The notes beneath the pieces were generated by a model. It was given only the letters and a program-made list of their open reading frames with translations, was not told the DNA's origin and searched no databases. Of a stretch of 64,000 nt of DNA, positions 57,571 to 64,000 are shown one piece after another. Made by a program: the position numbers and the translations under genes. Source of the stretch: Gliomastix tumulicola (Eukaryota > Ascomycota > Sordariomycetes > Hypocreales > Bionectriaceae); the NCBI GenBank assembly GCA_001599755.1, contig BCHX01000006.1, positions 1,661,336 to 1,725,335 of the forward strand, written 5' to 3'. Position 1 is the first letter of the stretch. Each line of letters begins with the position of its first letter.

Positions 57571-59277
57571 CCTGACAGGGTTACGTGCTCCCGCCTTGGC
57601 TGCGCTAAGAGCAAGCCACAGGCCACGCTGCCTGTGTCGGTCCTTCGTGGTTGGATGCAGGTGCTTCACGACTGGCCTCTCAGGTTCTCACTGGTTCAAT
57701 GGCTGCATATTGGTGTGATTCGTTTGCAAGACAGCGCTTTCGTGATGCACTTGCAGGGCCAAAGCTCCAAGACAGCATCTCCCGTGCCGTCCTTCCAACG
57801 CCCGCTCAATACGGAACAGTTCCCACAGAGTATGTATGGTGAGGTCACCACTTGGCAGGGTCACTTTTCTCTCCTGCTCCTCTCTGCTTTCTTTCTTGTC
57901 GCTGTCGCCTCTGCTTTCTTTTCTTCTTTTGGCCTGGCTGACCTTCGAGTCTCGACCCAGATTCGGGAATCCCTGAACGCGCACGGGTGGTCCGTTCGCC
58001 CCAGCTAGATAGAGAAATCGTGGCAACTGGGGCCCTCTTCCCCGACCCTGTTTCTTGCTGCTGGCCATCGAGAGACCCAGCTCTTATTGGGCGCAGACTA
58101 GACGCTGTGGGCTTTTCCGCCACAGTGCGAGTGAAGCGCTGTGCCTGACATGCGCTAAGGTACTCTTCGTAAGCCTGCCTCACACCCAATCATTGGGTGG
58201 ATGGTACCTGTGATTCGGCCACTTGGCCGCGAATGCATGTCTCAAAAGCCGCCAGATGGTCAATCACAGGTCGTCAATCGTGCATCTCTGGAGGGGATTC
58301 GTCCAGCGATGTTATCGCTTCCCGCTGCCCAAGGCCCTTGTGACCCGGCATTGACTGCCTTTGACTCCGTCAAGCGGCTAGGAGGGTGCCCTTGCGGGCG
58401 ACGGGGATTCTGGCTCAATGCATGCCAAAGTGCCTCTGTTGATGGGTAATTCCAATGTCCAATGTGCTGGGGCGAGTCAGTTTAGACACTCTGCCTGTCT
58501 CTCTCATCATCTCCCGCGATCCCTGTCCTCTCGCCCAGTCTGTCAGTCTGCTCCGAGGGCTGCAAGGGGCGTGGGTCCAGGGCGATGCCGAGCGAAAACG
58601 AAAGAAAAGTTGGAAAATTTGGGCTCGGGCTTGCTTCTGTGCGCTTGCAGGGTGCCATCTGTGCTACCAGAGCTCCGTACGGCATGTGTATTGCCACCGT
58701 CAAGACCAGTTGGCTGAGGAGCAGCACCCTTTTTCGACTTGGGCTGACCCCTATTGACTGACTGCGTCCGTGTGCATAAATGGATGGGGGACGACTGTCT
58801 TCCCCTTCTGGAGGCGTCTGGTGGGATGCTCTGACTGCGTTCGGAGTCGACGTTATCGTAGGCGGCGACCAGCAAGCGACGAATCCTCCTTGGGGTGGTA
58901 TTCTGCCATCACTGCTTCCTCCCGCCGCTGGGCCAGATCCTACGAGCACGCATGCACCGTACGAATAGCGCGGGTGCACGCACGCTGCAAGCTGGACCTG
59001 TCCTTCCCACCTTTCCACCCTCCCCACCAACTTGTTGGACCCCCTGTCCTCGGGTCCAGTGCAGTGGCCCATTTTTCACTTCTGTGTGGCCCGGGGGGTG
59101 GGTGCTCTGTGATCAATGATCAATTGACAATCAGCCAGGGCTGGGATGTCTGTCTTCTGCCGGTGGATTGCTGGCGGTAATAGTGTGAGGCATTACTGGG
59201 AGCCTGGATGCTTCTGTGTCCATGGACCTGGGAGGGTCTAAAATAACGGTAGATGATAACGAGGGAAGGAGAGAGAG

Positions 59278-59308
59278 AGGGAGGGAGGGAGGGAGGGAGG
59301 GAGGGAGG
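59278..59308. repeat. (GGGA)n repeat, possible G-quadruplex
   Basis: Seven or more consecutive GGGA units preceded by GA repeats, about 1.3 kb upstream of the STE12 start codon. Runs of three G at regular 1-nt spacing could form a quadruplex on the + strand. Confidence 0.85.
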
Positions 59309-60489
59309 TGGTCAACAAGACAAACGCAACCACAGCCACAAACATGCAAAGGATTGGATTGGAATGCGTAAAAAGGAACGGAGGCGCTGGATGCAGACAG
59401 CTGCAGGTTGTCTGAGTCGTAGGCACAGTACAGTAATAACACCACACCTCACGCTGGCTTATTATCCATCCAGCAGCTTCCAGCAGAGCTCAGGCTTCCA
59501 GTCAGGGCAGTCGCAACCCATTTCTGCAGGTTGTCCCACTTTCCACCGTTGGAGTACGGTTGCCCCCGATACCTGGCGGGACTTGTCCCAGCAGCAGAAT
59601 TCTGCACGCCAGAAGGTACACCCGCCGTACCCATGGCGGCTCCCACAACCAGGGCAGGTCCGACCACCACCTCATTAATCATTAATGTCCACTCCCCATC
59701 GCCGTTTCCCTCCCGATCCCCAGAACCGTTTCCCAAATCCTTTCCTCCCAATCCCAATATTGACCAGGCCCTCTCCCTCCTCTCCTCCTCGACCTTCTCC
59801 TCCCCCCCAGTCCTCTTGTCTTTAACCAATTTCTGTTCTTCCTTTTCGCTTCTTCGTCCTCCACCTCTCCTCCTTTTCCCTCTTTTCATCAACGAGGCCG
59901 TGGTTTATCGGTGCCCTATTTTCCCTTTCGTTTTTATTCTTTTCACGGTTCTTGCTGGCACGTTCCCGCGTCGTCCTCACTTACAACGTTCGCCCTTGAC
60001 TTCTGACGTCGGCCGTCGCAAATCCTCTGTTTGGTTTGTGACCCAGCATTATACCTTCGACGAGCACCTCCGACCGATACACTTCGCGTCGGCGCAGGCT
60101 CTCTTTCGTTACCATTAGTTTCTCGACGTTTTGAATCCCTTTCAAAACCGTCTTCTTTAATTCTGCCATTCGATTCGCAGTGTTTCCCCTCGGAACCTTG
60201 CAATCGGTCCCATCTTTTCGCACCACCTTGACGGTCGTGACACGATACCAGGTCTTGCTTGACGCAGTCTCTGGATCGCTCGCTGCAGTGCGCTTCAATC
60301 GTTACTTTTTCCGGGCTGGACTCGAACCACTCTCTTCCCGTCTCATCGACAGACGTGCATCATTACGCGCATCTCCTCGTTCTCAGCAGGCTGTGACTTG
60401 ATCCCATTCCCAACACAACTCGGGCCGTGGACCATATTAGTCTTTACCACGCGACACCTTCGCTTCAAACGACAATCGCAACCATTTAT

Positions 60490-60504
60490 ATGTCAGCGAC
60501 CTAA
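60490..60504 (+). promoter_or_regulatory. 4-codon uORF in STE12 leader
   Basis: ATG TCA GCG ACC TAA ends 122 nt before the STE12 start codon. It may reduce translation or allow reinitiation. It depends on the transcript starting upstream, which the pyrimidine tract at 59695-59900 suggests. Confidence 0.45.
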
Positions 60505-60626
60505 CGACCCTCCTGGCGCTTATCTGTATTGAGGAGTCTGGCACGCTTTCCTACCACTTCTTCGATACGCCAACGCGTTCCGTACGATAAGGCTGTGCGA
60601 CGTGTATTCCGGGAGGCAACCGCGAC

Positions 60627-62922
60627 ATGTACTCCCAAAATGCCGCCATGACGGCTCAGAAGCCCGAAACCTTCATGCTCAGCACCGAGGCTCAGCAAGC
60701 CCTCCCTCATGATGCCCAGGTTGCCCTGAACCAGGTGGACAACTGTGAGTTGCGGACATACCTGCGCACCTTACCGGGCCTTGGCCAACGGACTGACCCC
60801 TCTTAGTGAAATATTTCCTCATTTCCGCGCCGGTTGACTGGCCTCATGAGCAGTACATTCGGCGATTCCTCCTGCCGACTGGCGAATATGTGTCTTGCGT
60901 GCTATGGTATGTGGGCTCTGAATACGAACAACTGTACCGTCGTGTGTAGGCAGTGGCTAACTTGCACAGGAACAACCTGTTCCACATCTCCGGTACCGAC
61001 ATTGTCCGATGCCTGTCCTTCAGGTTCCAGGCTTTTGGCCGTCCCGTCAAGAACTCCAAGAAGTTTGAGGAGGGCATCTTCTCCGATCTGCGAAACCTCA
61101 AGTCAGGCACTGACGCCTCGCTGGAGGAGCCCAAGAGCCCTTTCCTCGACTTCCTCTACAAGAACAACTGCATTCGCACCCAGAAGAAGCAGAAGGTGTT
61201 CTACTGGTACAGCGTGCCGCACGACCGACTTTTCCTGGACGCGCTGGAGAGAGACCTCAAGCGAGAGAAGATGGGCCAGGAAGCCACGACCGTGGCTGTC
61301 AGCGAGCCCGCTCTCTCCTTCCAGTACGACTCGTCTCAGTCTCTGTACGAGCAGCTCACCAAGGCTCAGCAAGCCAACTCGTCATCCTTCAACGCCCAGC
61401 AGCCTTCATTTGCACCAAGCCAGACGAACTCACCCGTCATGAGGGCCATGGAGGCCATGCCCCCGCCGAACATGATGGCTCAGTCCATGCCTCAATCCAT
61501 GCCCCAGATGGCTCAAACCATGGCTCAGACCATGCCCCCTTTAGCGGAGGGGATGGACGCAATCGCGCCTTACGGAACGATGGCTATGCCAGCAATGACG
61601 CACCACGTTCCTCAGGTCAAGAGGGAGGCTGACTTCAGCCGAATCCAGTACAACCACAACGGAGTCCCCATCGCCCAAGGTCACCAGCGCCACTCATCCA
61701 TGCCGGCATATGGACTCGAGTACTCACCTGCCCCCTCCTTCGTCTCGTCCCAGTACGAGGACTACAGCAACCGTGGCATCTCGTTTGAGCCAATCACGCC
61801 TCCCCAGCATGCTCTTGGCATGTCTGCTGAGCCGGCCTACATTGCTAACGAGGAGACGGGCCTGTACTCGGCAATTCCTGACCACGTTTCCGGCATGAGT
61901 GGAATGTCTGGCATCGCCCATCTGCCTCCGTCTAACCTGGCCGGACCCCAGTTTACCCGATCCTACGGTGCCAACAACGTCTACTCTGTGATCGAAGGCT
62001 CGCCGACATATAAGCAGAGAAGACGGCGTTCATCCATTCCCACGTCTATGTCGGCTGTCCCCCACGGGACCGCGACCACCGCTACTCATCGACCCTCCGA
62101 TCTGAGGCGATCCATCTCCGCTTCCGTCGGCCCCGTCGCTGAGGGCGATGAGTCTGCTGAGAACTCGCCTCCTGGCCTTTCCTACAGCCAGTCCGTGTCT
62201 ATCAGCAGCCAGCAGCACAAGGACATGGTTGATATGTCCCGACACGGAACCCCTCTTTCCACCGTCGAGGGCAGCCCCTCTCTCAACCCCATGTCCCTCC
62301 AGCATGACTACTCCCACGCAGCCCGTGATGATCTGCACGACGGTGTGCTTGACCACCGCCGACCTGGATCTAACGGTGCTGTCCGCCGAGCCCGCTCTGC
62401 CACTGTCATGGAGCTCGGACCTTATCCCCAGAAGTCTCACTCTTGCCCGATTCCTAGCTGTGGCCGTCTCTTCAAGAGATTAGAGCACCTCAAGCGCCAC
62501 GTCAGGACCCACACCCAAGAGAGGCCGTATATCTGCACTCACTGCAGCAAAGCCTTCTCGCGATCAGACAATTTGGCCCAGTAAGTTATACTTCTCAATC
62601 ACACGAAGCGACCAGACTGCTAACAATTAATTACCCCAGACACAAGCGTACTCATGAACGTGAGGATGGCGTCGATGGCTCCTTCAGCCTGTCCGCTGAG
62701 GAGGAGGAGGACTTCTCCGGGGAGGACCATCTGGGCTCCCTGGAGGAGGCTTCCCCCTCGTCCGAAAATGCCTACGTCACTGGCTCGCTCAACTCTGTCG
62801 GTGGGCATCACATCCAGAGCACTCTCGGCTCTCCTGCCACCATCACCCCCGGCCAGACGTTCAACAGCCTGCAGACACTCAGCATGCCCATGACCATCAC
62901 GCAACCCAGCAGTGTGATGTAA
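60627..62922 (+). CDS. ste12: STE12 transcription factor with two C2H2 fingers (703 aa)
   Basis: Exons 60627-60744, 60807-60906, 60970-62580 and 62640-62922; 703 aa. Ste12 acts below the Fus3/Kss1-type MAP kinase and controls mating, fruiting and, in plant pathogens, host penetration. The homeodomain-like STE domain spans about residues 38-150 (KYFLISAPVDWPHEQYIRRF, NNLFHISGTDIVRCLSFRFQ, KSPFLDFLYKNNCIRTQKKQ, VFYWYSVPHDRLFLDALERD). Two C2H2 fingers unique to filamentous-fungal Ste12 lie at about residues 563-617 (CPIPSCGRLFKRLEHLKRH and CTHCSKAFSRSDNLAQHKRTH). Intron 3 interrupts the second finger between NLA and QHKRTH. The middle is rich in Gln, Met and Ser, with imperfect repeats MAQSMPQSMPQMAQTMAQTM. 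Alternative splicing at the finger intron has been described for related Ste12 genes, so this intron deserves attention. Confidence 0.97.
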
Positions 62923-63467
62923 AAGACTGACGCCGATCTGAACGTCAATCTACATCTCACACTCACTATATGATACGCATCTCTTACCACCACTCTCTGA
63001 CAGAGAACCCTTCTCTTTTTATTCTTATCTCATTTTATTTCATGTCTACTGTTATACCTACAGGCACACTTTTCGTATATCTGTTTCATTCTTGGGGTTG
63101 TATCACTTACGTGGGAAAAGGAGGAATATTAGACAGACCCTCCACTCTATCCAAACAGGACACGTTTGGCTGGAGAAGAAGTAGATGACTCGGTACGGTT
63201 TGGGGGAAAAGGAATTGTTCCAAGGTTTGATGGGAGAGGAGACGCAAGTCTTTTTGTAGCCGTCATAGTCTTTGTTGTTTCTCAGCGTCCTTACAAGGTC
63301 AGCAAGTCGGGAAGAGAGGAGAGAAGAGTCTAGGCCTCTTCACGATTATCAATGATAAATATATGATTTAATCCAAGACGAGTCCGCTGATAATTTTACT
63401 TGTGACTACTACCTAGAACAAAGACAGATGAACGGGATATGTATAACATGTCTCATGCATGCATGTA
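62923..63467. other. intergenic between convergent STE12 and FAF1-like
   Basis: 545 nt of AT-rich 3'-flanking sequence; nothing else recognised. Confidence 0.5.
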
Positions 63468-64000
63468 TTATCGCCGACGCCCACCACCCCGCCTGCCGAA
63501 TACATCTCTTGATCCCTCTATGCCCTTGACGTCTCTATCATTAAGTCTTAACTGTGCGCCCTTGAAGCTGCCCATGCCGGGCATATCGATACCCATGTCC
63601 TTCTTCCCGGACCTCTTCCTCTTCCCGTCCGTCTTCACCTCGCGTTCCAGGATGACGCCGTTCTCCCGTGCCTGCTTCCTCCGTTTGGCCTCACGCTCAG
63701 TGGCGGCGGCGACGATGCCCTTGCGCATGTTCATCGGCATGCTCTTCTGCGTGAAGACGGATTGCTTCGAGCCGAGGGCCTGGACGCGGAGGTCCGTCGT
63801 CTTCTGCCGCACGCGGCCCGCGGCGAAGAGCTTCTGCTCCGTACCGTTGGCGTCGGCGCCCGAGAAGGAGGAGGACGACGAGGATTGGGAGCTGTTCAGG
63901 GAGGAGAGGAGGTGGGATTCGGAGATGAGGCGGCGGAGTTCGAGGTCTTGGGCGAGGAGGGAGGGGGCGTCTTCGGGGAGGGCGGTTGAGGAGGAGGAGG
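63468..64000 (-). CDS. faf1: FAF1/C1orf131-like 40S ribosome assembly factor (5' part missing)
   Basis: Minus-strand gene whose start lies beyond the window; the frame is open from 63998 to the stop at 63470-63468. The visible 176 residues contain SLLAQDLELRRLISESHLL, a Ser-rich linker, then the basic DUF4602 core (QSVFTQKSMPMNMRKGIVAA, ATEREAKRRKQARENGVILE) and DMPGMGSFKGAQLRLNDRDV. This matches yeast Faf1, a nucleolar protein that binds Krr1 and is needed for early 18S rRNA processing, and animal C1orf131. The C-terminus is Gly/Arg-rich (GRRGGGRRR), typical of nucleolar proteins. Family assignment is from motif memory. Confidence 0.75.
   Translation of the reverse strand, partial: SSSSTALPEDAPSLLAQDLELRRLISESHLLSSLNSSQSSSSSSFSGADANGTEQKLFAAGRVRQKTTDLRVQALGSKQSVFTQKSMPMNMRKGIVAAATEREAKRRKQARENGVILEREVKTDGKRKRSGKKDMGIDMPGMGSFKGAQLRLNDRDVKGIEGSRDVFGRRGGGRRR

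Larger units (their letters stand above)
53929..60626. other. 6.7-kb region without a recognisable gene, upstream of STE12
   Basis: No frame in this stretch has recognisable domains. It contains three simple repeats (listed separately). A strongly pyrimidine-rich tract lies at about 59695-59900, which is the best candidate for the STE12 core promoter and implies a leader of about 0.7-0.9 kb. One perfect pheromone-response-like ATGAAACA lies on the minus strand at 57563-57570. A 4-codon uORF (ATG 60490 to TAA 60504) is in the leader. Confidence 0.5.

Noticed and set aside
54697..59180. Several frames of 100-205 aa in the region before STE12
   Set aside because: No conserved motifs, skewed composition, and no splice-site arrangement that joins them into a protein-like product.
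60300..60330. GACTCGAACC on the + strand as a possible minus-strand tRNA T-arm
   Set aside because: The flanking bases do not form a 5-bp T-stem and no anticodon stem follows.

Overview
This window is a gene-dense stretch of a filamentous ascomycete nuclear genome. Genes carry short introns of about 50-90 nt with GT-AG ends and CTAAC/CTGAC branch points, and lie on both strands. The gene set includes a large-subunit secreted catalase, a HET-domain protein, a cofactor-independent phosphoglycerate mutase, PEX26, a BUD4-like anillin and a STE12 factor with two C2H2 fingers. Together these point to Pezizomycotina, most likely Sordariomycetes. The genus cannot be fixed from sequence alone. Four N bases and long C or G homopolymers show it is a draft assembly.

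Layout: 1-519 is the 3' end of NSE4 (SMC5/6 complex). 1188-3356 and 3950-5785 are two unrecognised intronless genes. 5786-11312 is a long empty stretch leading to an ECL1-family zinc-binding gene (11313-12209). 14776-18924 (-) is a DRS2-type phospholipid flippase. 20030-20704 (-) is a decayed GNAT acetyltransferase, followed by an epoxide-hydrolase-like gene (20921-21958, -). 22645-23452 (-) and 24100-24580 (+) are a divergent pair of splicing-related genes (pinin-like and RDS3/PHF5A). 24981-26425 (-) is PEX26. 27487-29115 (-) haspin kinase and 29765-31167 (+) CCDC47-like are divergent. 31605-34056 (-) is the catalase, followed by 3.9 kb with no gene. 37959-39989 (-) is the HET gene, 40809-42932 (-) iPGM, 43486-44387 (-) HIS6, and 44780-44868 (+) an intron-containing tRNA-Val(CAC). 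46042-50688 (+) is BUD4-like, 51529-53928 (+) coronin, then 6.7 kb with no gene before STE12 (60627-62922, +). The window ends inside a FAF1-like ribosome-assembly gene (-).

Most genes are core housekeeping: DNA repair, splicing, peroxisome import, ER membrane-protein biogenesis, histidine synthesis, glycolysis, actin and septum organisation, and mating/MAPK transcription. There is no sign of a secondary-metabolite cluster, an intact transposon or a CRISPR array.

The strongest unusual signal is in the phosphoglycerate mutase gene. One intron there has AT-AC ends (ATAAGT...CAC) and separates two tiny exons of 21 and 18 nt that encode the conserved metal-binding DMVGHTG motif. The reading frame and the motif are restored only by these exact boundaries. 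Other points are a NAGNAG acceptor in the ECL1 gene that decides a zinc-motif residue, a 15-nt first coding exon in BUD4, and a catalase intron whose best donor is out of frame.
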